Below, piece after piece: positions 34,254 through 42,598 of a stretch of 64,000 nucleotides of DNA. The stretch is from positions 1-64,000 of the forward strand of contig JBEKBS010000005.1 in NCBI GenBank assembly GCA_050015275.1, given 5' to 3'. The notes under the pieces were generated by a model. That model was not told the origin of the DNA. It made no database searches and saw nothing but the letters and a program-made list of their open reading frames with translations. The stretch is from DATKJS01 sp050015275. GTDB taxonomy: Bacteria > Acidobacteriota > Aminicenantia > Aminicenantales > Saccharicenantaceae. How positions within the stretch are numbered: position 1 is the first letter of the stretch; every line of letters starts with the position of its first letter. Both the position numbers and the translations under genes were made by a program.

Positions 34254-35492
34254 TCAATCCTGGGTGAAGACGTGGGCGAAGACCTTGGCATCGCCCACCA
34301 TGTTGTCGATGATGCAATATTCGTTCGGTTGGTGGGCCGTGTCGTCGAGCCTCGACCAGCAGGCCGCATCGAAGCCCGCCCGCCGGAAGAGGGCCGCGAC
34401 CGTCCCGCCGCCGATCCCCATGGCCTTGGCTTCCTTCCGGTACACCGCCTTGACGGCCTTCCGGAGGGCCTGGACGACGGGGGCCCGGGCCGCTGTCGGC
34501 GGCGCGGCCGGCGCCTTCTGCTCGATGCCGATCTCGATCCTGACCCTGAACTTCTTGGCGATGTCGGCGGCGATGGCCTTGATGCAGCGCTCGACGTCCG
34601 CGACCTTGTACTCCGGCAGGATCCGGCAGTCCATGTAGAAGACGTCCTCGCCGGGGATCGTGTTGATGTTCGGGACGTTGGCCTCCTTCTTGGTCGGCTC
34701 GAACGTCGAGATCGGGGGCGCGAAGAGCCTCTCCCGCTCCGGGAAGAAATCATACAGCCTGTTCAGGGCCGCGATGAGGAAGCCGGCCGCCTTGAAGCTG
34801 TTGATCCCTCTTTCCGGCGTCGAGCCGTGGGCCTGTTTCCCCAAGGTCTTGAACTTGAGCCAGAGGATGCTCTTTTCGGCGACCTCGATCATCGTTCCGT
34901 TCTCGTTACCCGCGTCCGGGACGATGATCAGGTCCTGCTTGCGGAACGCCTTGTGGCTCCCGAGGACGTAGCCGATCCCCTTGGAGCTCCCGGTCTCCTC
35001 GTCCGCGACGAGGGCGATGCCGATGTCGGAGGCGGGGAGGAGCCGCTCGGCCGCGAAGGCCTTGACGGCGAAGAGCGAAGCGACCATGTCCTGCTGGTTG
35101 TCCTCGACGCCGCGGCCGTAGATGCGTCCCTTCTCGACCCACGCTTTGTAAGGGTCACCGGTCCACAGGGAGAGCTCGCCGGGCGGCACGACGTCCGTGT
35201 GGGTCATGACCCAGACCGTCCGGGCCGAGCTCTGTCCCTTGAAAGAAGCCAGAATGTTGGGCCGGTAGCCGGCCGGGGCATCGAGGTCCGGGGCCTTGAT
35301 CAAGGTGACGTCCTTGAAGCCGTTCCGCTTCAACCAGCCCGTCAGGAAATCGGCTTTCTGGGCCTCGCCCTCCCCGCCGCTTCCGGGCGCGACGGCCGGG
35401 ATGGCGGTGAGCCGGACCTGGAGATCGACCATCTCGTCGCGGAAATTCTCGATCCTCCGGGCCAGCTTTTCAAAGGTCGTGGAGTTCGGCAT
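34254..35492 (-). CDS. M20-family metallopeptidase/dipeptidase, 412 aa
   Basis: Two-zinc hydrolase of the ArgE/DapE/PepV type. Metal ligands: His and Asp in WVMTHTDVVPPG with Asp in GRGVEDNQQDMVAS, and the catalytic Glu pair in VADEETGSSKG; a lid domain (about 195-320) starts after GNENGTMIEVAEKS. The motif GVEDNQQ and the NTIPGEDVFYMDCR block match Sapep-like dipeptidases, but amino-acid deacylase activity is also possible. The ATG at 35492 follows AGGAG by 8 bases; an in-frame start 7 codons upstream lacks one. Own promoter, so probably monocistronic. Confidence 0.9.
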   Translation of the reverse strand: MPNSTTFEKLARRIENFRDEMVDLQVRLTAIPAVAPGSGGEGEAQKADFLTGWLKRNGFKDVTLIKAPDLDAPAGYRPNILASFKGQSSARTVWVMTHTDVVPPGELSLWTGDPYKAWVEKGRIYGRGVEDNQQDMVASLFAVKAFAAERLLPASDIGIALVADEETGSSKGIGYVLGSHKAFRKQDLIIVPDAGNENGTMIEVAEKSILWLKFKTLGKQAHGSTPERGINSFKAAGFLIAALNRLYDFFPERERLFAPPISTFEPTKKEANVPNINTIPGEDVFYMDCRILPEYKVADVERCIKAIAADIAKKFRVRIEIGIEQKAPAAPPTAARAPVVQALRKAVKAVYRKEAKAMGIGGGTVAALFRRAGFDAACWSRLDDTAHQPNEYCIIDNMVGDAKVFAHVFTQD

Positions 35493-35525
35493 GAGATCAC
35501 TCCTGTCATCCAAGGTGCGGAGGAG

Positions 35526-35553
35526 ATATTAGCACGGCCCCGGAAAAAAGCAA
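35526..35553 (-). promoter_or_regulatory. Promoter of the M20 peptidase gene
   Basis: Minus-strand TTGCTT (35553-35548), 16-base spacer, TAATAT (35531-35526). Confidence 0.55.
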
Positions 35554-35575
35554 GGGATCGGACGGTGGAGCAGGC

Positions 35576-36220
35576 TTAGGCTCCGATTTTTTTTCTCGTC
35601 CCGAAGAACCTGACCATCCCGGCGACGACGTAATGGGCCCCGGACAAGCCCGTGAGCGCGGCCGTCAGGACGTAGAAAACTCCCATGGGGCCGGGCGAGA
35701 CGCCGAGGCCGTTGCACAGGAGGACGACGAGCAGGACCATAACCTCGCAGATCGTGCTCGCCTTGCCGAGAAGGGACGGCTTGAACTGCGTTCTCCCCCT
35801 GATCCAGACGTAGATGAGCGCCCCCACGGCGATCAGGATGTCCCGGCCGATGCAGATCGTTGTCAGCCACAAAGGCAGCGTGTTCGGCTGGGCGAGAGCC
35901 GGGAGGGTCAGGGTGACGAACGCGGCCGTGAGCAAGACCTTGTCCCCGGCGGGGTCGAGCCAAAGGCCGACGTTCGTCTTGAGCCGGAAGTATCGGGCCG
36001 TGAAGCCGTCCAGGGCGTCCGTCGCGCCGGCCAGGAGAAAGACGTCAAAAGCCAGCCAGGGCCTGCGGTGGGCGAGCGCCCAGATGAAGACAGGCGTGAG
36101 AAGGATCCTCATGAACGAGAGGATGTTCGGCAGCGTCAGGACCTTGGAGCTGCGCTCCCCGTTGGTCACGATGCCCTCCTGCTCCGCCGCGAGGCCCGTC
36201 CCTTCCGTGCCCCTATTCAT
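35576..36220 (-). CDS. pgsA: CDP-alcohol phosphatidyltransferase, PgsA-like, 214 aa
   Basis: Inner-membrane enzyme that swaps CMP of CDP-diacylglycerol for an alcohol phosphate; the closest fit is phosphatidylglycerophosphate synthase. The full active-site signature is present: D-A-L-D-G-x2-A-R-x8-G-x3-D-x3-D in DALDGFTARYF...GLWLDPAGDK. About five or six membrane helices are visible. The ATG at 36220 overlaps the stop of the upstream TPR gene as ATGA, so it is translationally coupled. The first 25 residues are polar and poorly conserved; a later start cannot be excluded. It is the last gene of the miaA-hflX operon. Confidence 0.87.
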   Translation of the reverse strand: MNRGTEGTGLAAEQEGIVTNGERSSKVLTLPNILSFMRILLTPVFIWALAHRRPWLAFDVFLLAGATDALDGFTARYFRLKTNVGLWLDPAGDKVLLTAAFVTLTLPALAQPNTLPLWLTTICIGRDILIAVGALIYVWIRGRTQFKPSLLGKASTICEVMVLLVVLLCNGLGVSPGPMGVFYVLTAALTGLSGAHYVVAGMVRFFGTRKKIGA

Positions 36221-37536
36221 CTGGCGAGCCCCTGCACGATGTCCAGGACCTTCGCGGCGTCCCGCCCCGGGACGGTCTTTTCGGGCTCGAACGTCCTTTG
36301 CGGCTTGAGGTCCATGACCTGGTAGGCGACGGCCTTGAGGATGGGCTGGTAGTAGAAGCTGTCCGGCGAGACGTCGGTGATCTGGATCTTCCGGACGTCC
36401 AAGAGGGGAACGAACCTCGAACCCCGCTCCTTCAGGAAATCGATGAGCCGGATGACCGATTCCGCCAGCTCGGCCCGGTTGATGATCCTCCGGGGCTGAA
36501 AGGTGTGATTGTCGAAGACGTTCATGACGCTCAGGGAGGCGACCTTGATGATGAACTTCTGGGCCCACGAGGTGGAAATGTCCACGAGGATCTGCGTCTG
36601 CCGTTCGGGGACATTCAGGAAATCCTTGAATTTGACCGCGATCAGGGCGGCCAGGTCCTCCCGAGTGATGGCTTCCTGGGCCGGGATGAGGCCGTACTGG
36701 CTGGGGAGCTCGAAGACGCCGAGCTTCCCCTTCAGCTCCTCGACCCGGTCGGCGACGGTCTTGTTCTGCGGTTCGAGCTCGGCCAGCTTCTCGTAATAAT
36801 CCAGGCTCTGCCCGAATTCCCCCATCTCATAAAGAAGGTCGGCGAGTTCCCGAAGGGCGGCCTTGTTCGCCGGCTGGGCCGAGACGGCCGCCTTGTAGTA
36901 AATGATCGCCTGGCCGGCGTTTTTCTCGGTCCGGTAGGCCCGGGCCAGCTCCAGGTTGGCCTCGGCCGATTCAGGGGCGTAGGAGAGGACTTTCAAGAAG
37001 GCCTTTTTCGCCTCCTCCCGGCTTCCGGCCGCCGCGACCCCCCGGGCGTCGGCCAGAGACTGCCCGACGAGTTCGTCCCGGAGCTTGTCGAAACGGGGCC
37101 TGGCCCAGCGGTTCTCGGGGTCGCGCTTGAGGATCTCCCGATAGTTGGAGAGCGCGAGGGCCTTTTGGCCACGGGACTCGTAGAGCTGGGCCAGGCCGGC
37201 GTTGGCCAAGGTCAGGTCCGGGAAGCGGCGGAGGGATTCCCTGAAGCTTGCCTCGGCCCCGTCCCGGTCCGCGAGATAGAGGTTCGCATAGCCCAGCCCC
37301 ACGGCATAGAGGGGATTGTCCTCGCCGAGCTTGAGGAGCTCTTTTCGGGCCTGGTCGACCTTCCCCGCCTTCAAGTCCGCCCAGGCCTGGTCGGCGGCGA
37401 TCCGCTGGTCCAGGGTCAGCCGGGTGGACACGGACTGCGGGATGTCCGCGATGTCAAACGAGGGAGGAGCGGGCGTGAAAGTGGCGCAGGCCCATGTCCC
37501 GAACAGAACGATGGCGGCGAGGATGGCTTTTTTCAC
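36217..37536 (-). CDS. TPR protein with SLH-like C-terminus, probable lipoprotein, 439 aa
   Basis: A signal sequence (KKAILAAIVLFGTWAC) ends in Cys17, a weak lipobox because Trp occupies -2. About six TPR units follow (residues 50-265; for example AVGLGYANLYLADRDGAEASFRE). The last 150 residues have alternating ITREDLAALIAVKF, IINRAELAESVIRLIDFL and DVSPDSFYYQPILKAVAYQVM segments, a pattern typical of S-layer-homology repeats that bind cell-wall polymers. It may be a periplasmic scaffold attached to the wall. It is joined to both neighbours by ATGA overlaps (hflX upstream, pgsA downstream), which makes co-expression certain, but no functional link is obvious. Confidence 0.75.
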   Translation of the reverse strand: MKKAILAAIVLFGTWACATFTPAPPSFDIADIPQSVSTRLTLDQRIAADQAWADLKAGKVDQARKELLKLGEDNPLYAVGLGYANLYLADRDGAEASFRESLRRFPDLTLANAGLAQLYESRGQKALALSNYREILKRDPENRWARPRFDKLRDELVGQSLADARGVAAAGSREEAKKAFLKVLSYAPESAEANLELARAYRTEKNAGQAIIYYKAAVSAQPANKAALRELADLLYEMGEFGQSLDYYEKLAELEPQNKTVADRVEELKGKLGVFELPSQYGLIPAQEAITREDLAALIAVKFKDFLNVPERQTQILVDISTSWAQKFIIKVASLSVMNVFDNHTFQPRRIINRAELAESVIRLIDFLKERGSRFVPLLDVRKIQITDVSPDSFYYQPILKAVAYQVMDLKPQRTFEPEKTVPGRDAAKVLDIVQGLAR

Positions 37537-38798
37537 CAGGGATCTCCTTGTTCGAGATAGGGCAGGAAATTGACGATGACCGCCGGGTCCGCCATGACCT
37601 TGAATTCCAGGAACCCCTCGTTCTCCCTCTTTTTCAGGATCAGGGCCCGGCGCGGGAGGGAATGCGTGATCTCCGGCCGGTCTTTCGGGATCTGGAGGTA
37701 GTAGAGACGGTGGTCGCGAAAAAGGACGGCCCGGAGCTTTTGGAGGAACTCCTCGACCCCCTGCCCGGTCTTCGCCGAGATCGCCACCGTCCGGGAATTC
37801 GGGTCCCCGTTCCGCTTGAGCAGGAGATCCCGCTCCTCGTCCGGCAGGAGGTCGATCTTGTTGAGGACCCTCACGACGGGCAGGCCGGCCGCCCCGATGT
37901 CTTTCAGGATCGACTCCACGGCGCCGAGATGGCTCTCGGAATCCGGCGAGGCCAGATCGATGATATGGCAGACGCAGTCCGCCTCCCGGACCTCCTCCAG
38001 GGTCGCCCGGAACGATGTCACCAGCTCAACGGGAAGCTTCTTGATGAACCCGACGGTGTCTGACAGAAAGAAGTGGAGGCCGTCCGCATAAGAAACACGC
38101 CTGAGGAGGGGGTCCAGCGTCGAGAAGAGGTTGGGGGACGTGTATCGCCGCTCATCGGTCAGGAGGTTGAACAGGGTGGATTTTCCGGCGCTCGTGTAGC
38201 CGACCAGGGAGACGGTCGGGACCGGGCTCTTGCGGCGGCTCTCCCGCTGGTTCAACCGCCTCTTTTCGAGGCCGGAGATGTCCTTCTTGATCTTCGTGAT
38301 CCGGTCGGTAATCCGCCTCCGGTCTTCCTCGAGTTTCTTTTCGCCCGGGCCGCGGGTCCCGATGCCGGCACCCTGCTGGGTCAGGCTGAGCCCCCGCCCC
38401 TTCAAGCGGGGGAGGAGATAGCTGAGCTGGGCGAGCTCCACCTGGAGCTTCCCTTCGTTGGTCCGCGCCCTCTGGGCGAAGATGTCCAGGATGAGCTGGG
38501 TCCGGTCGATGATCTTGGCCTTGATCCTGTCCTCGAGGTTGCGCTGCTGGGTGGCGGTCAGATTGTGGTCGAAGATGACGAGGTCGGCCCCCACCTCGCC
38601 CCGCAGCCGGGCGATCTCCGTCGCCTTCCCCTCGCCGACGAAATACCGCGGGTTGAACCGGGGCCGGGCCTGGAACAGCTTGCGGGCGACCTCGGCGCCG
38701 GCGGCCGCGGTCAGGCCGGCGAGTTCCCGCATGGACTCCTCCGCTTCTTCCTTTTCCTTCCTGGAGGTGGAGACGTTGATGAGGAGCGCTTTTTCCAT
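37533..38798 (-). CDS. hflX: GTPase HflX, 421 aa
   Basis: Ribosome-associated GTPase that splits stalled or heat-damaged 70S ribosomes. N-terminal HflX domain with NPRYFVGEGKATEIA and VIFDHNLTATQQRNLE, the Gly-rich GIGTRGPGEKKLEEDRR linker, then the G domain: G1 GYTSAGKST, G3 DTVGFIKKLP, G4 NKIDLL and G5 SAKTGQG. Length is typical. The ATG at 38798 is 5 bases after the miaA stop; hflX after miaA is the classical arrangement in many bacteria. Confidence 0.95.
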   Translation of the reverse strand: MEKALLINVSTSRKEKEEAEESMRELAGLTAAAGAEVARKLFQARPRFNPRYFVGEGKATEIARLRGEVGADLVIFDHNLTATQQRNLEDRIKAKIIDRTQLILDIFAQRARTNEGKLQVELAQLSYLLPRLKGRGLSLTQQGAGIGTRGPGEKKLEEDRRRITDRITKIKKDISGLEKRRLNQRESRRKSPVPTVSLVGYTSAGKSTLFNLLTDERRYTSPNLFSTLDPLLRRVSYADGLHFFLSDTVGFIKKLPVELVTSFRATLEEVREADCVCHIIDLASPDSESHLGAVESILKDIGAAGLPVVRVLNKIDLLPDEERDLLLKRNGDPNSRTVAISAKTGQGVEEFLQKLRAVLFRDHRLYYLQIPKDRPEITHSLPRRALILKKRENEGFLEFKVMADPAVIVNFLPYLEQGDPW

Positions 38799-38803
38799 CG
38801 TCC

Positions 38804-39727
38804 CTATTTTAATTGTTTTTGGAGGTGTTGCTCAAGACCCCTGCCGTCATCAGGCGAAAACCAGACGACGCCGGACATCTTCTTGAACCAGGTCTCCTGC
38901 CTTTTCGCGTAATGGCGGGTGTCGAGCTTGGTCAGCGCCTTGGCTTCCTCAAGGGAGAACCCTCCGTCGAGGTACTTGAGGACGTGCCGGTACCCGAGGG
39001 CCCGGAACGGGGGGGCGTCCCGGCTGAGGCCGTCCCGGAGAAGGCCCCGGACCTCGTCCACGAGGCCGCGCGCGAACATCCGCTCGACCCGCTCTTCGAT
39101 GCGCCGGTAAAGAGAGTCCCGCTCGAGCCTGAGCCCGATCTTGATGACGTTGAACCCCCCCGTCGGGGACCGCGTCTCCGGGAAATGGCCGGAGAGGGGA
39201 CGGCCCGTGAGGCGGTAGACTTCCAGGGCCCGGATGATCCGGATGCGGTCCCGGCTCCGGACCTTCCGGGCGTAGGCGGGGTCGATCTCCTCGAGCTTCC
39301 GGAAAAGAACGTCGAGGCCCTTTTCCCGGGCCTCCGCCTCGAGCCCCGCCCGGAGCGCGGGATCCCGGGCCGGGCCGGGAAAAAGCCCGTCGACGAGGGC
39401 CTTGAGATAGAGGCCCGTGCCGCCGACGACGAGCGGGACCCCGCCGCGGCCGATGATCTCCGCGGCCGCCCGGAGCGCCTCCCGGACGAAATCCGCCGCC
39501 GTGAACTGGACGTCGGGTTCCACCGTGTCGATCAAGTGATGCGGAACACCCCTCCGGTCCTCGGCCGAGGGTTTGTCCGTGCCGATATCGAAACCCCTGT
39601 AGACCTGGATGGAATCCCCGTTGATGATCTCTCCGCCGAATGTCGGGGCCAGGCCGACGGCGGTCCGGCTTTTGCCCACTCCCGTGGGGCCGAGGATGAT
39701 GACCAGGTTCCGGGTTTCAGGTTCCAA
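38804..39727 (-). CDS. miaA: tRNA dimethylallyltransferase MiaA, 307 aa
   Basis: Adds a dimethylallyl group to A37 of UNN-reading tRNAs. Motifs: P-loop GPTGVGKSRTA, catalytic-site GEIINGDSIQVYRGFDIGTDKP, PHHLIDTVEP, VVGGTGLYLKALV and RDRIRIIRALEV, with TRHYAKRQETWF near the C-terminus. The start must be TTG at 39727, since no ATG or GTG precedes the P-loop; no ribosome site is visible. A tiny membrane-peptide frame (39717-39797) ends 11 bases inside it, so translation may be coupled to that. Confidence 0.94.
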   Translation of the reverse strand: MEPETRNLVIILGPTGVGKSRTAVGLAPTFGGEIINGDSIQVYRGFDIGTDKPSAEDRRGVPHHLIDTVEPDVQFTAADFVREALRAAAEIIGRGGVPLVVGGTGLYLKALVDGLFPGPARDPALRAGLEAEAREKGLDVLFRKLEEIDPAYARKVRSRDRIRIIRALEVYRLTGRPLSGHFPETRSPTGGFNVIKIGLRLERDSLYRRIEERVERMFARGLVDEVRGLLRDGLSRDAPPFRALGYRHVLKYLDGGFSLEEAKALTKLDTRHYAKRQETWFKKMSGVVWFSPDDGRGLEQHLQKQLK

Positions 39728-39797
39728 TTTTGATCAGAAGCCAGAGGCCGAGGAGAGTGGCCAGGACAAGGACGGCCAGGAGCTGTTTCCTTTTCAG
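39717..39797 (-). CDS. Possible 26-codon membrane peptide between DUF4388 gene and miaA
   Basis: On the minus strand a frame beginning CTG at 39797 overlaps the DUF4388 stop as CTGA, the same geometry as the ATGA junctions elsewhere in this operon. It reads KRKQLLAVLVLATLLG then LWLLIKIGT: three basic residues followed by about 18 hydrophobic ones, an ideal single membrane helix. GGAGAG lies 5 bases upstream. It stops 11 bases inside miaA. Against it: CTG starts are rare and the chain is very short. Confidence 0.35.
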   Translation of the reverse strand: MKRKQLLAVLVLATLLGLWLLIKIGT

Positions 39798-40897
39798 GAT
39801 GTCTCTCCGATCCTCTCCAGGCTCCTGACCAGGGCCGATTCGTGGCCGGAGCCCAGGGTCCGCTTGACGGCCAGGACCTCGGCGACGAGGATCTCGTCCA
39901 TGCTCCGGAGGAGCCCCCGCCTGTTCTCGTCGCCGATGAGGTTCATGCTCGTTTTCAGGAGCGATTTGAGCTCGATGCGGCCGTCCGCCTTGAGCTCGAG
40001 GCCCTGGAAAGCCGGGTCCAGCCGGCTCCGGACGTCTTCCAGGGAGTTCCCGATGACGCTGAGGGCCACGGGACCGATCTCCTTGGAAATGTATTTGAAG
40101 ATGTATGAGCATTTGGCATTGAAGATGCCGAAGACCTTGTCCATGTCGGCCAGGGACATCTCGGCCGGAAGCTTGCCGGTCTTGGGCCGCGGCGGCTTCG
40201 TCCCGGCCAACCCCAGACAGAGAAAGACGGACAGGGTCCTCCGGCTTTCTCTCTTTCCCAGGTCGCTCGACTCATAGAGGTCCGAGAGCGTCCCGGGCGA
40301 CTCGAGGAGGCCGAGGACATACTTTTCATGGGGGAGGAGGTCCAGGAGGTCGAGGAAATACGGCTCGAGGCCCTGGATGGTCTCGCCCTCGGGCGGCAGG
40401 AGGCGCGCGATGACGCTGTCGTTCGTCATCCGCCGGGCCCCCTCCAGGATGAGGCTGGGGACGAAAAGGCTGATCAAAGCCGGCCCCCGGGGCGTTCGAA
40501 GGGGCCCGAACTCAAACTCTCCCTCCTCCCGATCGAAGAGCGCATAGGCCTCCTCTTTCACGAAGCCTTCGAGGAGCGCCCAGAGGCGCCCCGGTTCGAC
40601 CAGGGGGACCTCGAGGAGGGCCCGGATGATAGAGACTCCGTTCCGCTCCGCGAATTCCTCGGACTGGGCCAGGCTGATCAGGTCCGTCGCCCCCGAGGTC
40701 AGGAGGTATTTCAAGAAGTCTTTTTCTGCCAGCGAGGCCCGGTCGATGAGCAGTTGACCGTTCTCGAAGGCGAAGCTCTTCGGCCCGCCGACCCCGTCGA
40801 CGCGGAGCGTCCCCGTGAGCTCCTCCCGCCAGATCCCGGCAAGGACGGTTGCGAAAGGGGTTTCCGAGAGGTTCCCGCGACGGAGCGCTTCGTCCAT
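39794..40897 (-). CDS. DUF4388 (PATAN-type) protein, 367 aa
   Basis: The N-terminus (about 7-120) matches the DUF4388 domain: LSETPFATVLAGIWREELTGTLRVDG, then FAFENGQLLIDRAS. Such domains occur in gliding, sporulation and signalling proteins of delta-proteobacteria and Acidobacteriota as putative protein-interaction modules. The rest (about 130-367) is helical and includes a winged-helix-like part (DLLPHEKYVLGLLESPGTLSDLYESS). No catalytic site is seen. It heads the operon with miaA and hflX. ATG 40897 lies 6-8 bases after the -10 box, so its mRNA may be leaderless. Confidence 0.72.
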   Translation of the reverse strand: MDEALRRGNLSETPFATVLAGIWREELTGTLRVDGVGGPKSFAFENGQLLIDRASLAEKDFLKYLLTSGATDLISLAQSEEFAERNGVSIIRALLEVPLVEPGRLWALLEGFVKEEAYALFDREEGEFEFGPLRTPRGPALISLFVPSLILEGARRMTNDSVIARLLPPEGETIQGLEPYFLDLLDLLPHEKYVLGLLESPGTLSDLYESSDLGKRESRRTLSVFLCLGLAGTKPPRPKTGKLPAEMSLADMDKVFGIFNAKCSYIFKYISKEIGPVALSVIGNSLEDVRSRLDPAFQGLELKADGRIELKSLLKTSMNLIGDENRRGLLRSMDEILVAEVLAVKRTLGSGHESALVRSLERIGETS

Positions 40898-40903
40898 GGA
40901 CTT

Positions 40904-40932
40904 AATTTATAGGGCGCGCGTGGATAAGTCAA
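40904..40932 (-). promoter_or_regulatory. Promoter of the DUF4388-miaA-hflX operon
   Basis: Minus-strand TTGACT (40932-40927) followed by TATAAA (40911-40906, spacer 15) or TAAATT (40909-40904, spacer 17), ending 6-8 bases before the ATG. Confidence 0.6.
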
Positions 40933-40995
40933 TCCGGCCCCGTTGTGCTGACGATGCTTAAGGGTGCGGGGTGAAGCCTCCGCCCCAGAAGGGGC

Positions 40996-41024
40996 TAAGC
41001 TCGGGCGATCCCCTCCGGCAGGGA
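40996..41024. repeat. Dispersed palindrome, copy B
   Basis: This 29-base stretch matches 54785-54813 at 25 positions and contains a degenerate form of the CTCGGnGGGAnTCCCTCCG core of copy A. It sits in a 288-base gap (40898-41185) that also holds a GCCCC/GGGGC hairpin (40981-40994) and a TTGCT/AGCAA hairpin near 41052-41065, but no supportable gene. Confidence 0.5.
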
Positions 41025-41185
41025 GCGGATTCTGAGGAGCGACCAGCAGAATTGCTGCGGAGCAACTCGGAGCTGCACTTCTGGTAACCATCTGAAACGA
41101 GTCTGGATCTTCCTTCCGGACAGCTCCGGGAACAGCCCCCCCGCGCTATTTTTTCCCAATCGCCTCGGCTAGCACCAACGCTGCG

Positions 41186-41893
41186 TTACCTGACGAAGCT
41201 CAGCCCGAAGAGGGCGATGCCGATGTTGGCCAGGGCCTTGAGGAACCAGACGGCGTACGAGATGAAAAGGGCCTTCCGGATGTTGATCTTGAAAAGGGCC
41301 GAAAGCCCGAAGGCCAGGACGCCGAATAGCCAGATCTGAAAAAAGTCGAACTGGCTCAGGACGATATAGGAGGTCGAGGTGATCTCCATCTTCGGGAAAA
41401 AAATGGCCAGCCCGGTCGAAACCTGCATGGCGGACTTCTTGGTCAAGGTCAGGATGAGGCGGATGCCGTTGCCCAGCAGGGCATAGATCAAGTTCGCGTG
41501 GACAAGCGATGAAAAAAGCTGCTTGAAGGTCCCCTGCGTCGAGGCGAAACGGCCCAGGAGCATGAGGAACAGGCTTTGAAGCAGCATGGCGATGACGAAC
41601 ATCACTGGAGCGCCGCCGGCCGTCTGGATGTAGTCCCATTTCGTCGGGGGGGCAGCGTACTTCTGGACGTATCCGTTAAACTGGTCCGCCCCCATTCTAT
41701 CCTTGAGCTTATCGCTGTCCTTCATCATCTGATACTGCTCGGCTCTCATGTACGGCATGACGGCCAGGGAATAAACGGCCAGGGCGACGAGGATCACGAT
41801 GAGCACGTCGACCCAGACCGGCTTTTCCGCCAGGGCGGTCAGGGTCCGTTTGGGATCAAAAAAAACTCCTCCCAGGCGCTTGAATAGGCTCAT
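41186..41893 (-). CDS. Yip1-domain membrane protein, 235 aa
   Basis: Opens with the Yip1-type start, FKRLGGVFFDPKRTLTALAEKPVWVD, then five membrane helices: about 29-46, 98-118, 130-150, 165-195 and 200-232. A soluble loop (about 50-95, MKDSDKLKDRMGADQF) lies between helices 1 and 2. It is a relative of the protein at 24462-25046. It is 3 bases after the ABC ATPase gene and ends the adaptor-ATPase-Yip1 unit, in the place where the permease gene would be expected. Whether it contributes to the transporter is unknown. Confidence 0.78.
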   Translation of the reverse strand: MSLFKRLGGVFFDPKRTLTALAEKPVWVDVLIVILVALAVYSLAVMPYMRAEQYQMMKDSDKLKDRMGADQFNGYVQKYAAPPTKWDYIQTAGGAPVMFVIAMLLQSLFLMLLGRFASTQGTFKQLFSSLVHANLIYALLGNGIRLILTLTKKSAMQVSTGLAIFFPKMEITSTSYIVLSQFDFFQIWLFGVLAFGLSALFKINIRKALFISYAVWFLKALANIGIALFGLSFVR

Positions 41894-41896
41894 TGG

Positions 41897-42598
41897 CTAG
41901 GCTCCTTTCCGCTCGTCTTTCTCGATCTCGCCGTCCCGGATGTGGATGATCCGCTGGGCCTGGTTGGCGACCTCCTGGTCATGGGTGACCATGATGATCG
42001 TGTTCCCCTGGCCGTGGATCTTATGGAACAGATTGAGGATCTCCCGCCCCGTCCGGCTGTCCAGGTTTCCCGTGGGTTCGTCGGCGAGGAGGAGGGACGG
42101 CTCATTGACGAGGGACCGGGCGATGGCCACCCGCTGCCTCTCCCCGCCCGAGAGCTCGGCGGGCTTGTGGCTCATCCGGGCTTTCATCTCGACCATTTCC
42201 AGGGCGTGCCGGGCCTTCTCCTCCCGCACGCTCTTCTTGACGCCGCTGTAGATGAGGGGGAGCTCGACGTTCCGGAACGCCGAGGCCCGCGGCAGGAGGT
42301 TGAACACCTGGAAGACGAAGCCGATCTCGCGGTTCCGGATGTGGGCGAGCTCGTCCTCCGTCATGGCGCTGACCAGCTTGCCGTTGAGTTCGTACGTCCC
42401 CCGGCTGGGCGTGTCCAGGCAGCCGAGGAGGTTCATCAAAGTGGACTTCCCGGAGCCGGACGGCCCCATGATGGCCACGAACTCGTTGCGCTCGATCGTG
42501 AAGGACACGCCCCGGAGGGCTTCGACCTCCTGCTCGTCAAGCTGGTAGATCTTCCAGAGGTCTTTGACGAAGATGAGAGTGGATTCCGGCCGGCTCAT
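41897..42598 (-). CDS. MacB/LolD-type ABC transporter ATPase, 233 aa
   Basis: Nucleotide-binding subunit of a type VII (MacB/LolCDE-like) exporter. Walker A GPSGSGKST, Q-loop FVFQVFNLLPRASAFRNVELPL (family-typical), signature LSGGERQRVAIARSL, Walker B LLLADEPTGNLDS and the H-loop THD are all intact. It has no membrane domain. ATG 42598 overlaps the adaptor stop as ATGA. No FtsX/MacB-type permease gene is adjacent, so the membrane partner must be encoded elsewhere or be unconventional. Confidence 0.93.
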   Translation of the reverse strand: MSRPESTLIFVKDLWKIYQLDEQEVEALRGVSFTIERNEFVAIMGPSGSGKSTLMNLLGCLDTPSRGTYELNGKLVSAMTEDELAHIRNREIGFVFQVFNLLPRASAFRNVELPLIYSGVKKSVREEKARHALEMVEMKARMSHKPAELSGGERQRVAIARSLVNEPSLLLADEPTGNLDSRTGREILNLFHKIHGQGNTIIMVTHDQEVANQAQRIIHIRDGEIEKDERKGA

